DNA from: Methylotenera sp.
Lineage (GTDB): Bacteria; Pseudomonadota; Gammaproteobacteria; Burkholderiales; Methylophilaceae
NCBI GenBank assembly: GCA_030652995.1
Contig: JAUSAG010000015.1
Coordinates: forward strand, 55,111 to 119,110
Direction: 5' to 3'
DNA length: 64,000 nucleotides
Shown piece by piece: positions 53,720 to 63,876 of the stretch (position 1 is the first letter of the stretch; every line of letters begins with the position of its first letter). Under the pieces are notes generated by a model that was not told the origin of the DNA, searched no databases, and was given only the letters and a program-made list of their open reading frames with translations. Made by a program: the position numbers and the translations under genes.

Positions 53720-53839
53720 GATAAACTCCAGTGTAATGTGAGTGGTGTTAACTAAACGGTTAGTGACATCTAAGAGCTAAGGGACTCTGGTTTAGTTCCG
53801 CTGACTTTGCAAGTAGTTCAAGTTTGACTAATAAGTTGG

Positions 53840-54685
53840 CTAAGCCTCATTTACTTCAGTTGCTTTTGATATTATCTCAACCAGAACGCTGTGCAGGCGG
53901 CGGCTATCTGCACGCAACACCTTGATGTGCAGTCCGCTAAATGTAATCTCTTCATTACGTTTAGGTAAATGACCAAATTGATTAACGATTAAGCCGCCAA
54001 TGGTAGAGAATTCTTCATCACTGAAATTTGTGCCGACAATTTCGTTAAAATCGACAATTTCGGTCAGAGCTTTAACGCGATATTGACCGTCAGCATTTTG
54101 GATTACGTTATCTTCGTCTTCGTCGTAATCGTATTCATCTTCAATGTCGCCGACAATTTGCTCTAATACATCTTCAATCGTCACCATGCCAGCCACGCCC
54201 CCGTATTCGTCCACTACAATCGCAATGTGGTTGCGGTTACTGCGAAACTCTTTGAGTAGTATATTTAAACGTTTAGATTCTGGAATAAATACTGTAGGGC
54301 GCAACATGTCGCGGACTTCAAAGTTTTCACCTGCATAATAGCGTAGCAAATCTTTAGCGAGCAAAATGCCAATGACGTCATTTTTGTTGTCTTCAATGAC
54401 AGGGAAGCGTGAGTGAGCTGTTTCAATCACGTGGGGAATAAATACTTCAGGGGCATCGGTGATGTCGATGACATCCATTTGAGAGCGCGGAATCATTATG
54501 TCGCGCACTTGCATTTCACTGACTTGCAACACACCCTCAATCATGGCGAGTGAATCTGCATCCATCAAACTGTTTTCGTAGGCGCCATGTAGCAACTCTA
54601 CTAATTGCTCGCGATCTTCAGGCTCGCGTAATAAAAAATGACTTAAACGTTCTAATAAACTAGGTTTTTCCGACTCGGTAGCCAT
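53840..54685 (-). CDS. corC: CorC/HlyC-type CBS-domain protein
   Basis: The protein has about 281 residues from the ATG at 54685, preferred over the GTG at 54697 because AAGGGTG lies at a better distance. Two CBS domains span about residues 60-180 (VRDIMIPRSQMDVIDI and VDEYGGVAGMVTIEDVLEQIVGDI), followed by a CorC_HlyC domain. These proteins influence magnesium/cobalt efflux. The gene is 3-15 nt after ybeY and linked to it, in the order usual for betaproteobacteria. Confidence 0.93.
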   Translation of the reverse strand: MATESEKPSLLERLSHFLLREPEDREQLVELLHGAYENSLMDADSLAMIEGVLQVSEMQVRDIMIPRSQMDVIDITDAPEVFIPHVIETAHSRFPVIEDNKNDVIGILLAKDLLRYYAGENFEVRDMLRPTVFIPESKRLNILLKEFRSNRNHIAIVVDEYGGVAGMVTIEDVLEQIVGDIEDEYDYDEDEDNVIQNADGQYRVKALTEIVDFNEIVGTNFSDEEFSTIGGLIVNQFGHLPKRNEEITFSGLHIKVLRADSRRLHSVLVEIISKATEVNEA

Positions 54686-54699
54686 GCTAAAAGGCACCC

Positions 54700-55137
54700 T
54701 TATGTAATGAGATAAGGAGAAGGATACCCTAATTTTGTGACAATTGCAGTCTCTATCCCTTCCATCAGTTCCGCTTGCGCTTCATTTTCATGGTCATAGC
54801 CATGCAAATGCAAAATGCCGTGTACGGTTAAATGGGCATAATGGGCATGTAATGCCTTATTTTGCGCATTTGCCTCTGCCTCAACCACGGGCGCACAAAT
54901 GATAATGTCACCCATTAAGTGCGGCTCTTCGGTCAGTGAAAACGTGAGTACATTGGTGGCATAGTCTTTGCCGCGATAAGTATTGTTGAGCAAGCGCCCT
55001 TCAGCTTCATCTACGATACGGATGGTGACCTCGGTATCTACACGCAACGTGGCTTTCGCCCACTGACGAAATTGCCGTGCAGTAGGCAGATTGGTCTGAT
55101 TTGATGCGTATTGAATGGATGCGTGTAGTTTAGGCAT
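54700..55137 (-). CDS. ybeY: Endoribonuclease YbeY (rRNA maturation)
   Basis: The 145-residue protein has the zinc site LTVHGILHLHGYDHE, the H3xH5xH pattern of the UPF0054 family, and NTYRGKDYATNVLTFSL. It processes 16S rRNA 3' ends and takes part in ribosome quality control. It is 12 nt after the PsiE-like gene and followed by corC. Confidence 0.95.
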   Translation of the reverse strand: MPKLHASIQYASNQTNLPTARQFRQWAKATLRVDTEVTIRIVDEAEGRLLNNTYRGKDYATNVLTFSLTEEPHLMGDIIICAPVVEAEANAQNKALHAHYAHLTVHGILHLHGYDHENEAQAELMEGIETAIVTKLGYPSPYLIT

Positions 55138-55149
55138 TAAGTTTAATGG

Positions 55150-55563
55150 TTACTTTGATTGCAAGTCTGTGCCATCAGTGTAGGGGAAACGCACATGACC
55201 AAAACGCACGATGAGAATCGCCAACGCAATTAACAGAATCGAGCCTGATAATGCAAACATCGTTTCTGCACTCAGTTCGTGAATGTCTAGCACAAGGAAA
55301 CGCGCCAAAGCGATAATACCGATATAAAGCGGATATCTCACAGGCAGGTTACCGGAACTCAGATAGTGATTGAGCATGGACATCACTTCAAGATACAAAA
55401 ACAGTAGCAATATATCACCAACGGTAATCGCTTGCGCCTCCCAAATGTGGGTAATGGCTTGAACTACTGCAAAAATGGTGGCAATGCCAATCACAATGAG
55501 TACCACTTGTTCCACCACGCTGAGCGCGCGTTGCATTACTTTGCTAAATCGATTGGGTGTCAT
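55150..55563 (-). CDS. PsiE-like membrane protein
   Basis: The 137-residue protein has about four hydrophobic segments (VVLIVIGIATIFAVVQAIT and ALARFLVLDIHELSAETMFALSGSILLIALAILIV) and LPVRYPLYIGIIALARFLVLD, typical of the phosphate-starvation-inducible PsiE family. Function is unclear. It lies between phoH and ybeY, both of which it follows or precedes closely, with a 113-nt gap to phoH that may hold a promoter. Confidence 0.75.
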   Translation of the reverse strand: MTPNRFSKVMQRALSVVEQVVLIVIGIATIFAVVQAITHIWEAQAITVGDILLLFLYLEVMSMLNHYLSSGNLPVRYPLYIGIIALARFLVLDIHELSAETMFALSGSILLIALAILIVRFGHVRFPYTDGTDLQSK

Positions 55564-55675
55564 TTTAATTTTCCCTGCATGAAGAATTGGCAGGTGAGCT
55601 TGCCGGTTATTTTGAACATATCTTGATGTGATTTATACATAAAAGCAAGCAGTATTAAGCAGTTACCTGCTGATA

Positions 55676-56623
55676 TTAACTTTTGTTTTTGAGCTCATAT
55701 TCCTCATAAGCATTTACGATTTTTTGCACCAGTGGATGCCGCACTACATCGCCGGATAAAAAATGCGTCATGGCGATACCTTTGATATCTTTTAAAACCT
55801 TTTGCGCTTCTACCAAACCGCTTTTTTGATGTTTTTGTAAGTCAATTTGCGTTACATCACCGGTAATGACAGCTTTTGTACCAAAACCAATGCGCGTTAA
55901 GAACATTTTCATTTGTTCAGGGGTGGTATTTTGGGCTTCATCCAAAATAATAAAGCTCTGGTTGAGGGTGCGGCCGCGCATGTAGGCAAGCGGGGCAACT
56001 TCAATCGCGCCACGCTCAAACATTTTATTTACGGTATCGTAACCGGCTAAATCGTATAGAGCGTCATACAAAGGGCGTAAATACGGATCAACTTTCTGGT
56101 TTAAATCGCCCGGTAAAAAGCCTAACTTCTCGCCTGCTTCTACCGCGGGGCGCACCAGCACAATGCGTTTAACGCGGTCACGGCTCATCGCGTCTACTGC
56201 ACAGGCAACAGCTAAATAAGTTTTACCAGTACCGGCCGGGCCAATGCCAAATGTAATATCGTGGTCTTGAATTTGTTGCAAATATGCGACTTGGCGCGGT
56301 GTGCGTCCATGTAAGTCACCGCGGCGCGTCATTAGCACGGGCATGGCAGAGGTGGCTACATCTTCAGGTTTTAATTTATCAATTTCGACCAAGCCCAATT
56401 GTATGTCTTCTAACTCAATCGGTTTTTTAGCGCGAATGTAAAAATTCTCAATCAACTGAATAGCAAGGCGTGTGTTTTCTAATTTTCCACTTACGTTAAA
56501 CGTACCGCCACGGCGATTGATATTGACCTCAAGTGCGGTTTCAATTTGCTTGATGTTTTCATCCAGCGCGCCACAGAGGTTAGCTAGGCGGGCGTTATCT
56601 TCGGGTTGTAAGGTGATTTCCAT
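55676..56623 (-). CDS. phoH: PhoH-like ATPase/RNA helicase-type protein
   Basis: The 315-residue protein has a Walker A GPAGTGKTYLAVACAV and a Walker B region FIILDEAQNTTPEQMKMFLTRIG, and TGDVTQIDL. It is the PhoH family, linked to RNA maturation with YbeY. It follows miaB by 13 nt on the same strand. Confidence 0.95.
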   Translation of the reverse strand: MEITLQPEDNARLANLCGALDENIKQIETALEVNINRRGGTFNVSGKLENTRLAIQLIENFYIRAKKPIELEDIQLGLVEIDKLKPEDVATSAMPVLMTRRGDLHGRTPRQVAYLQQIQDHDITFGIGPAGTGKTYLAVACAVDAMSRDRVKRIVLVRPAVEAGEKLGFLPGDLNQKVDPYLRPLYDALYDLAGYDTVNKMFERGAIEVAPLAYMRGRTLNQSFIILDEAQNTTPEQMKMFLTRIGFGTKAVITGDVTQIDLQKHQKSGLVEAQKVLKDIKGIAMTHFLSGDVVRHPLVQKIVNAYEEYELKNKS

Positions 56624-56636
56624 AATTAAATAAGAC

Positions 56637-57995
56637 CTAAATGATTTCGCCTAATAAGCGGCGCGGGTTTGAGGCATCGGTAATTTTTACATGTACAAAT
56701 TGATGAATCAGGCCGGCGTCACCCGCAATGTCCACCACGCGATTATTATCTGTTTTGCCTGCCAGTAAGCCACTGTCTTTCCATGATGTGCCTTCAATAA
56801 GCACGCGTTGTGTGGTGTCTAACATAGACTCTGAGATGGCTTTGGCTTGCGCCTCGTTAATGGTTTGCAGTTTAGTTAAGCGTGCTAATTTAACCTCTTG
56901 CGGGGTGTCATCTTTCAAAAATGCAGCGGGCGTGCCAGGGCGCGGACTATATAAAAAGCTGAAACTGGCATCAAAACCAACGTCTTGCATCAATTTGATC
57001 GTCGCTTCAAAATCGCTTTCTGTTTCCCCTGGGAAGCCAATAATAAAGTCAGAGGTAAACGTTAAATGAGGGCTGGCAACGCGCAACTTACGAATGATTG
57101 ATTTGAATTGCAATACGGTGTAATTGCGCTTCATCGCCATTAAAATACGGTCGGAACCCGCTTGTACAGGTAAATGCAACTGTAGTGCCAATTTTGGAAT
57201 GTTAGCAAAACAATCAATCAGCCTTTGATTCATCTCATTGGGGTGGCTTGTAGTGAAACGGATGCGTTCTATTTGCGGGATTTCAGCAATGGTCTCAATC
57301 AGCATCGCCAAATCGGCTTCAACGCCATCATACTCAGTACGGTAAGCATTCACATTTTGACCGAGCAGGGTGATTTCTTTTACACCTTGTTCTGCCAGTT
57401 GTATCGCTTCTGTCAAAATATCTGCAAATGGGCGTGAAACTTCTTCTCCGCGCGTATAGGGCACTACGCAAAAACTGCAGTACTTGCTACAGCCTTCCAT
57501 AATGCTTAAAAATGCGCTAACGCCTTCTACACGTGGTGGTGGCAGGTGGTCAAATTTTTCAATCTCAGGAAAGCTGATATCCACTTGCGATACATGGCTG
57601 GCTTGGCTTTTTTTAATCATCTCAGGCAAGCGGTGTAATGTTTGCGGGCCAAATACCACATCTACATACGGCGCACGCTTGATGATGTTGTCGCCTTCTT
57701 GGCTAGCTACGCAGCCACCTACGCCAATAATTAAATTAGGATTTTTTGCTTTAAGCGGAATAAATCGACCCAAATGACTGAATACTTTATCTTCTGCTTT
57801 TTCACGTACCGAGCAAGTGTTAAGCAAAATTACATCAGCATCTTCAGGTGTCAGTGTTTCTACCATGCCATCAGATGACGCAAGCATATCTGCCATGCGC
57901 GATGAATCGTACTCGTTCATTTGGCAACCGAAGGTTTTAATGAAGACTTTTTTAGCTGCAGCTTTTTTGGGAGTGTTCAATGGTTTGATGCTCAA
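56637..57995 (-). CDS. miaB: tRNA-2-methylthio-N6-dimethylallyladenosine synthase
   Basis: The 452-residue radical SAM methylthiotransferase has an N-terminal domain with three cysteines ([35 protein letters not shown]), the radical SAM cluster [15 protein letters not shown] and a C-terminal TRAM domain. It modifies A37 in tRNAs reading U-starting codons. The start codon appears to be TTG (no better ATG nearby). It begins the housekeeping operon. Confidence 0.96.
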   Translation of the reverse strand: MSIKPLNTPKKAAAKKVFIKTFGCQMNEYDSSRMADMLASSDGMVETLTPEDADVILLNTCSVREKAEDKVFSHLGRFIPLKAKNPNLIIGVGGCVASQEGDNIIKRAPYVDVVFGPQTLHRLPEMIKKSQASHVSQVDISFPEIEKFDHLPPPRVEGVSAFLSIMEGCSKYCSFCVVPYTRGEEVSRPFADILTEAIQLAEQGVKEITLLGQNVNAYRTEYDGVEADLAMLIETIAEIPQIERIRFTTSHPNEMNQRLIDCFANIPKLALQLHLPVQAGSDRILMAMKRNYTVLQFKSIIRKLRVASPHLTFTSDFIIGFPGETESDFEATIKLMQDVGFDASFSFLYSPRPGTPAAFLKDDTPQEVKLARLTKLQTINEAQAKAISESMLDTTQRVLIEGTSWKDSGLLAGKTDNNRVVDIAGDAGLIHQFVHVKITDASNPRRLLGEII

Positions 57996-58091
57996 TTTTA
58001 AAGTGCAATTTTAGCGTATTTGGTCATTAGCTACACACAAAGTTACTGAGTCACAGGTAAAATAGATGCATCCTAATACCTGTACTTCCAC

Positions 58092-59480
58092 ATGCAAGCA
58101 CTCCCCATTTTTTTTAATATTAAAAATCGCCATTGTGTTGTTATTGGTGGCGGTGATGTGGCTACGCGTAAAATCAACATGCTACTTAAAGCTGATGCTG
58201 ATGTGACGGTTGTTTCGCCAAGCGTGGTTGATGCCATACAAGTGCTTACTGCAGATAAAAATGTTAAATTTATTAAAGCCCATTTTGAAAAATCTCAGCT
58301 ACTAGGCGCATGCTTAGTGATTGCTGCCACCGATAATCGAGCTGTAAACGAAGCTGTTTCCCACGAGGCACAGGCTCTGAATATTCCTGTTAATGTCGTC
58401 GATTCTCCAGATTTATGCACCTTTACCATGGGTTCAATTATTGACCGTAGCCCGGTGGTGATTGCAATATCCAGCGAAGGCAATGCGCCCGTACTCGCTC
58501 GTTATATACGCACTAAAATTGAGACTATGCTACCGGCGGGTTATGGGCGTATCGCTGAAATTGCGGGTGAGTTCAGAGATAAAGTAAAGCTCAAGTTTGC
58601 CACAACCCAACAGCGACGTATTTTTTGGGAGGACGTACTGCAAGGTCCTGTAATTGAGCGCGTATTGTCCGGGCAGGAACAAGCTGCGCGTGAGTTGCTA
58701 CAACACTTGGTTGACGCCCCCGATGCTAAAAGCCATAAAGGTGAAGTATTTTTAGTTGGCGGTGGCCCTGGCGACCCTGATTTACTTACATTCAGGGCGC
58801 TGCGATTAATGCAGCAATGTGATGTTTGTGTATATGACAAACTTGTGAGCCCGGAAGTCATGGCGTTGGTGCGACGTGATGCCGAGCTGATCTATGTAGG
58901 AAAATCTCGCGATCAGCACACGTTACCGCAAGAAGAAATAAACGAACTTTTAGCTAAGTTAGCGTTACAGGGCAAACGTGTGTTGCGCTTAAAAGGCGGC
59001 GACCCCTTCATTTTTGGTCGTGGCGGTGAAGAAATTGAAACCTTAATGGCGCGCGGTGTGCCGTTTCAGGTGGTGCCAGGCATTACGGCTGCCAATGGTG
59101 TTTCTAGTTATGCCGGCATTCCACTGACGCACCGCGATTACGCTCAGGCTTGTTTGTTTATTACCGGGCATCTCAAAGATGGAACGTTAGATTTAGATTG
59201 GGTCGCGATGTCACGCCCAAACCAAACCGTTGTGATTTATATGGGCTTAGTAGGCTTGGCGCAAATATGCGAAAAACTGATTGAGCATGGCGTACCTGCT
59301 GATATGCCTGTTGCCGTGGTACAGCAAGGCACAACACAAAGGCAAAAGGTTGTGGTTGCTACTTTGGCTGACTTGGCTAAAAAAGTAACTGCAGCGGGCT
59401 TAAAACCACCGTGCTTAACCATTATTGGTGAAGTCGTAAAGTTGCGCGAGAAATTGTCTTGGTTTGAACCTAGTTCTTAA
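58092..59480 (+). CDS. cysG: Siroheme synthase (multifunctional CysG)
   Basis: The 462-residue fusion has an N-terminal dehydrogenase/ferrochelatase part (FFNIKNRHCVVIGGGDVATRKINML) and a C-terminal uroporphyrinogen III methyltransferase (GEVFLVGGGPGDPDLLTFRAL, VYDKLVSPEVMAL, LKGGDPFIFGRGGEE). It makes siroheme for sulfite and nitrite reduction. The 3' end overlaps that of the convergent histidine kinase gene by 11 nt. Confidence 0.96.
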   Translation: MQALPIFFNIKNRHCVVIGGGDVATRKINMLLKADADVTVVSPSVVDAIQVLTADKNVKFIKAHFEKSQLLGACLVIAATDNRAVNEAVSHEAQALNIPVNVVDSPDLCTFTMGSIIDRSPVVIAISSEGNAPVLARYIRTKIETMLPAGYGRIAEIAGEFRDKVKLKFATTQQRRIFWEDVLQGPVIERVLSGQEQAARELLQHLVDAPDAKSHKGEVFLVGGGPGDPDLLTFRALRLMQQCDVCVYDKLVSPEVMALVRRDAELIYVGKSRDQHTLPQEEINELLAKLALQGKRVLRLKGGDPFIFGRGGEEIETLMARGVPFQVVPGITAANGVSSYAGIPLTHRDYAQACLFITGHLKDGTLDLDWVAMSRPNQTVVIYMGLVGLAQICEKLIEHGVPADMPVAVVQQGTTQRQKVVVATLADLAKKVTAAGLKPPCLTIIGEVVKLREKLSWFEPSS

Positions 59481-60777
59481 TTGGAATGCTTAACCGCGCC
59501 TCTAACCCACCTTCTGGCCGGTTGATTAACTCAAGTTTGCCATGATGAAGCTTTGCAATGCGGTCAGCAATAGCAAGACCTAGCCCACTACCGCCTGCAT
59601 TGCTACGTGCGGTATCAAGCCTTTCAAATGGTTTTAGCAATTTTTCAACATGGCTTTCAGGAATGCCTGGGCCATTGTCAAATACGCTTATCACAATATA
59701 ATCTGCTGTAATTTGACTAGCGACACGCACCTGCCCATGGCCGTAAGCGTAAGCGTTGCCAACTAGGTTGTCTAATAGGCGCTGCATCGCCAGTGGTTTA
59801 ATCGGCACCACATAGGTGGGCGCCAATTGTATAACTAAATCTCGTCCAGCGCGCGCTTGGCGGTCATGCAGTGCTTGCAGTAGCATATTGATGTCCGTCA
59901 TTTGTGTAGGCTCGCCTTCCACCCCTTTTACAAAATCTAAAAACTGATGAATGATATTGTCCATATCGGCAATATCTTGAATCATGCCGATTTTTAAGCT
60001 GGCGCAATTTTCATCGGGTAGCATTTCTACCGAAAGCCTTAATCTTGCTAAAGGTGTGCGAATGTCATGTGAAACGCCAGCTAGTATCAAGGTTCTTTCC
60101 GCATCAAGTTCAGCTAATGAATCCGCCATCTTATTAAAAGTATCATTCACTTCACGTAGCTCAGCAAAGCTGCCCTCAGGCAGTTTTTCTGGGTGTTCGC
60201 CCTTACGAAGCCTGTTGGCAGCATTCATGAGTAAGTGCAGTGGGCGGTTAATGCGTGCCGCAATAACATAGCCGCCCGCGAGTGAAAGCAATAGCACAAG
60301 AGCTACCCAGCCCAGCCACTTCCACGGGAATGGTCGGTCAACATGAATACGTGGAATCACCACCCAAAAATCATCCATGCCAATACCAAAGCTCACCCAA
60401 AGCCCCTCGATGCCGTAGTGATTAACGGTAATTATCGTCTCAACGCCTAGTCGCTCACGAATTTTATCCGCCACCATATTGATAAACGGGTCAGCCGGCA
60501 GTGGTTCAATTTCCTCCATAAAATCTGCTGAATAAACACGCACGCCTTCTTTGCCTGTCAGCTCTGAAAGTAGTGCCAAACGTAAACTTTCTTGTGAGGC
60601 AATGAGCGACGCTCGCGTGTAATTAACCACGGTAACTGCCTGTAGCGCTGTGGCTTCTGCACGCGGGCCGCGTTCAAAGTACTCAAAGATTTGCAGCGAG
60701 GCAACTTGCCCAATCGCCAATAAAGTGGCGATGAGCAACATCACTCTAGCTAGGAGGGTATTGGGTAAAAGGCGCAA
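59470..60777 (-). CDS. Sensor histidine kinase, EnvZ type
   Basis: The 435-residue protein has two membrane segments flanking a periplasmic part (about 35-155), a HAMP domain (RINRPLHLLMNAANRLRKGE), the H-box ILAGVSHDIRTPLARLRLSVEM with the phosphorylated histidine, and N, G1 and G2 boxes (VGNAYAYG, DNGPGIP, GSGLGLAIA). Together with the OmpR-like regulator upstream it forms a two-component system for envelope or osmotic signals. The start appears to be TTG. The 127-nt gap from the regulator is unusually long for such pairs. Confidence 0.9.
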   Translation of the reverse strand: MRLLPNTLLARVMLLIATLLAIGQVASLQIFEYFERGPRAEATALQAVTVVNYTRASLIASQESLRLALLSELTGKEGVRVYSADFMEEIEPLPADPFINMVADKIRERLGVETIITVNHYGIEGLWVSFGIGMDDFWVVIPRIHVDRPFPWKWLGWVALVLLLSLAGGYVIAARINRPLHLLMNAANRLRKGEHPEKLPEGSFAELREVNDTFNKMADSLAELDAERTLILAGVSHDIRTPLARLRLSVEMLPDENCASLKIGMIQDIADMDNIIHQFLDFVKGVEGEPTQMTDINMLLQALHDRQARAGRDLVIQLAPTYVVPIKPLAMQRLLDNLVGNAYAYGHGQVRVASQITADYIVISVFDNGPGIPESHVEKLLKPFERLDTARSNAGGSGLGLAIADRIAKLHHGKLELINRPEGGLEARLSIPIKN

Positions 60778-60904
60778 TTTTTATGGCAACTTAAATGTTA
60801 ATAGCTCGCAAGGGTGCAAGGCAGAGCTTCATTGGCACGGAGGCGGATGAAAACGTTAGTTAAATTGAATACCTTTAACGTTACTAAAAGCAATTCAAAC
60901 AAAC

Positions 60905-61627
60905 TTAATGATCAGTTTCACCATCGGGGATAAACACATAACCAAATCCCCACATGGTTTGCAAGTAGCGCGGATGTGCTGGGTCTGGTTCAATCAGCTT
61001 GCGTAAACGCGACACTTGCACATCAATGCTCCGGTCAAACACATCTAACTCTCGCCCACGTGCCAGTTGCATGAGCCTGTCGCGAGATAACGGTTGGCGT
61101 GGGTGGTCAACAAACACCTTGAGCAAGGCAAACTCGCCACTGGTGATGGCAACAGAAGTGCCATTGTGGCTGAGTGAACGCGTCGAAGGGTTGAATATAA
61201 AATCACCAATAGTGACATTTTCATTGGTGTTAGCCGGTGCGCTAGGAACTAAGCGTTCATGTCGCCGTAGCACGGCGTTGATGCGAGCTAATAATTCACG
61301 AGGGTTAAACGGTTTAGGCAGGTAATCATCGGCACCCATTTCAAGCCCGATAATGCGGTCAACTTCATCGCCACGCGCTGTTAGCATCACAATAGGTATC
61401 ATGGCGCCAGAGCCACGCATTCTGCGGCAAATAGATAAGCCATCCTCACCTGGTAGCATTAAATCCAGTACGAGCAAATCAATCGTGTCGCTGGCTAGTG
61501 TTGCATCCATTTCTTTGGCGTCGGCTGCAGCCTTAACGTTAAAACCTTGCTCAGTAAGATAGCGCTGTAATAATTCGCGCAATCGTACATCGTCATCCAC
61601 AACTAGAATCTTTTTCTTTTGGCCCAT
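60905..61627 (-). CDS. ompR: Response regulator, OmpR family
   Basis: The protein has about 240 residues from ATG 61627; the first few codons of the track start are uncertain. A receiver domain (ILVVDDDVRLRELLQRYL, DLLVLDLMLPGEDG, phospho-Asp in the second) is followed by a winged-helix DNA-binding domain (RSIDVQVSRLRKLIEPDPAHPRYLQTMWGFGYVFIPDGE), typical of OmpR. It pairs with the EnvZ-like kinase downstream. Confidence 0.9.
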   Translation of the reverse strand: MGQKKKILVVDDDVRLRELLQRYLTEQGFNVKAAADAKEMDATLASDTIDLLVLDLMLPGEDGLSICRRMRGSGAMIPIVMLTARGDEVDRIIGLEMGADDYLPKPFNPRELLARINAVLRRHERLVPSAPANTNENVTIGDFIFNPSTRSLSHNGTSVAITSGEFALLKVFVDHPRQPLSRDRLMQLARGRELDVFDRSIDVQVSRLRKLIEPDPAHPRYLQTMWGFGYVFIPDGETDH

Positions 61628-61902
61628 CATTATCATCATTCCCCAAGCAGAATTGTATTCAGCGATTTTTTTATTTAATTTACACTGCTAAAGCTAGCTA
61701 TTAAAATTAATTTTCACTAATGCCAAAGTGTAAGCTAAATTAAGTAAAGATCAAATGCTCAAGTAGTAAACTAACAAAGTTTTTTGTAGTCGTACAAGTA
61801 ATGGCGTTAATTTACAAATTTTTACAATTAGGCGATGTGTTGAAACATTCAGTTTACAATCACAGTTCATGATTATGCGACTTAAATCTCGCTAACTAAC
61901 GT

Positions 61903-62544
61903 TTGAAAGTTGAGTCGTTGAATTTAATTTTGAATAACAATTTATTTTTTGCCAAACACGTGTGCCTAAGCTTATGTATTGGGCTAGGTGTTTCTTTTAG
62001 CGTGATTGCGGGAGGGCGAAGCAATCCACCTAACCTAGTAGAAGGTAAAGATTCTCGTGTGTTGGAGCTTGATTCAGCGGCAGCAAGTGAAGAGGTTAAA
62101 GTTGACGGTTTGCAACAAACGCTTAAATTCAACTTTAGCCCAGAAAATCGAGATAGATTACGCAAGGCGCTTGAAGATTACGCGCGATCTGTTGACCCTA
62201 GTCATGATCAAATTGAAGAGCGTCGGCGCGCAATGAAAAAAAGTATCGAGACTCGGTTTTTAGATGCAGATAATGACAATGATGGCACCTTGGATCGACA
62301 AGAGGCCACGGAAAAATTACCGCAAATTGCAAGGCATTTCAGTAGTGTCGATACCAATCAAGATGGCTTGATTTCACTGGATGAGTTACTCGATGCCCAA
62401 GCCCGCATACTGGAGCGCAGAAGGATTTCAGAAGCTCTATTAGAGGCTGAAAAACAACCGAAGCTATTTGATACTGAAACATTACCTGTTGATAAGCGTA
62501 AAAATAAACAGACAACTGACAACACAAAAAAACGCTCGATATAA
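61903..62544 (+). CDS. Exported EF-hand calcium-binding protein
   Basis: The protein has up to 213 residues, a signal-like hydrophobic N-terminus (HVCLSLCIGLGVSFSVIAGG), and two consecutive EF-hand loops: DNDNDGTLDRQE (about residue 121) and DTNQDGLISLDE (about 150). The start codon is TTG, at 61903 or 61918; no ATG is in frame at the start and no clear ribosome site was found. The tail is rich in K, R and N. It should bind calcium in the envelope. Function unknown. Confidence 0.65.
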   Translation: MKVESLNLILNNNLFFAKHVCLSLCIGLGVSFSVIAGGRSNPPNLVEGKDSRVLELDSAAASEEVKVDGLQQTLKFNFSPENRDRLRKALEDYARSVDPSHDQIEERRRAMKKSIETRFLDADNDNDGTLDRQEATEKLPQIARHFSSVDTNQDGLISLDELLDAQARILERRRISEALLEAEKQPKLFDTETLPVDKRKNKQTTDNTKKRSI

Positions 62545-62895
62545 ACTGCCAATGAGGCTCATATCTAAATTACTCAATTAATGCTTGGTCGCACGAACCA
62601 ACACCTTCCAATTAAAACGATTTTAGTCAATTAGGCTTCTTGCGTTAGCTTAAGTGCATTAAATCCTGCAAGCTGTCGTTCATTAATGGCGAAATGATTC
62701 ATTACAGGCATCTGGTTAGTAACTTTAATTAGAGTTGTCAACTCGCAATTAAATAGAAACTGCAGAATATGAAGAAAAAGTTGGAAAAAAAAATGCTTAC
62801 TCTACTCAACCACCCTTATCAGTTAGCGGATTACGAATACACAATCACTTCAAGCATAGGCGCTACCTTATTTAGTCGACCCTGAACAACTCAGT
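62545..62895. other. Intergenic region between EF-hand gene and transposase remnant
   Basis: No gene is supported here. I see no RNA gene or terminator; the end overlaps the 3' side of the IS remnant. Confidence 0.4.
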
Positions 62896-62924
62896 TCAAG
62901 CAGATTGTAACTGATTGAACTGAG
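62890..62924. repeat. Inverted repeat at the end of the IS5-type remnant
   Basis: CTCAGTTCAA (62890-62899) pairs perfectly with TTGAACTGAG (62915-62924), overlapping the transposase stop. It may be a terminator-like structure or part of the element end. Confidence 0.6.
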
Positions 62925-63645
62925 CACCATTTAAATGTTGATGGATTGCAACGATGATCAGTTGCAGTTGGCTTGCAAAACACTGGCCGTAAAAAAGCCG
63001 GATGGCTCTTAGAATCATCCGTAAGTTATGACCTGCGCCACACAGCATGGCATGCAGTGCATCACCAAGCTCACCTTTCAGCCAATTCCTGCCTAATCTC
63101 CCATCATTCTTTATATGCCCAATCGCAGGCTCTATGGCACTACGCCGGTGAATGGCTTTCTTGATACTCGGCGTCACGTCCCGCTTCTGCCCACTACGCC
63201 AGATGGTGACGTTAGGGACTTCAACACCACGGTAGCCTCTATCCACAAACACCGCTTTCGGTGCGCGTTGCGTGAGGGCATGGATCTGTGCAACCGCCGA
63301 GGGTAAGGTATGTCCATCATAGGGGTTGCCCGGCATGCTCTTGATGCCAACGACCAAGCCTTCTTTGTGCGTCGTGGCAATACTGACCTTCACACCAAAT
63401 TCATAGGGTTGGCGCACCTTGCCCTTGGCGATGCATTCCACTTCAGGCGCATGTAAGCTGTAGAGTTTGTTTTTGTCCGTGCGTTGTTGATGAAGCAGAC
63501 GTTGCACTTTGCGCAATGTTGCCTTGACCACTTTCAGCTGGCTTTGGTCTGCACCAAGCTTGCGTTGAATATCCCGCCATACACGACCCAGAAGCGTGCG
63601 CTGGGTTTTGAGCGTAGCACGCATCCTGCGGTATTGTCTAACATG
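62896..63645 (-). pseudogene. IS5-family transposase, N-terminus missing
   Basis: About 245 residues of the C-terminal part of a DDE transposase are preserved, with LHAPEVECIAKGKVRQPYEFGVKVSIAT, GNPYDGHTLPSAV, VFVDRGYRGV, and RRSAIEPAIGHIKNDGRLGRN. The family usually has about 450 residues, so the N-terminal third is absent. Homology stops at HVRQYRRM near 63645, exactly where an inverted-repeat element begins. The start in the track at 63624 is therefore not a real one. Confidence 0.8.
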
Positions 63646-63876
63646 GCTGGTTTGTCCCCCGTTGCCGACTATTAGCCAGAATCAGCGACCGTCGCCTATG
63701 ACCGAATGTATAGGATCATCAGTGGCGGCTTTAGAGAAGTATGATTCCAGTAGAATTGAGTTGTTTTAGGCAGAATTAGACTTCCGTATAACGGACGGTC
63801 ATGAACCTAGCATTTCAGCACTGAGCGTATATTTGTCAATTAAGCTGTTCGTCAGCAACGGGGGACAAACCAGCCA
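63644..63876. mobile_element. Small inverted-repeat element (MITE-like), no gene inside
   Basis: A 22-bp perfect inverted repeat, containing GGCTGGTTTGTCCCCC, bounds the interval (63644-63665 and 63855-63876). The following bases inside are partly complementary (GAC, A, AG positions), suggesting a longer imperfect terminal repeat. The interior of about 190 bp has no gene. The left edge coincides with the break in the IS5 transposase, suggesting that it inserted there. The remaining 63877-64000 shows nothing recognisable. Confidence 0.6.
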
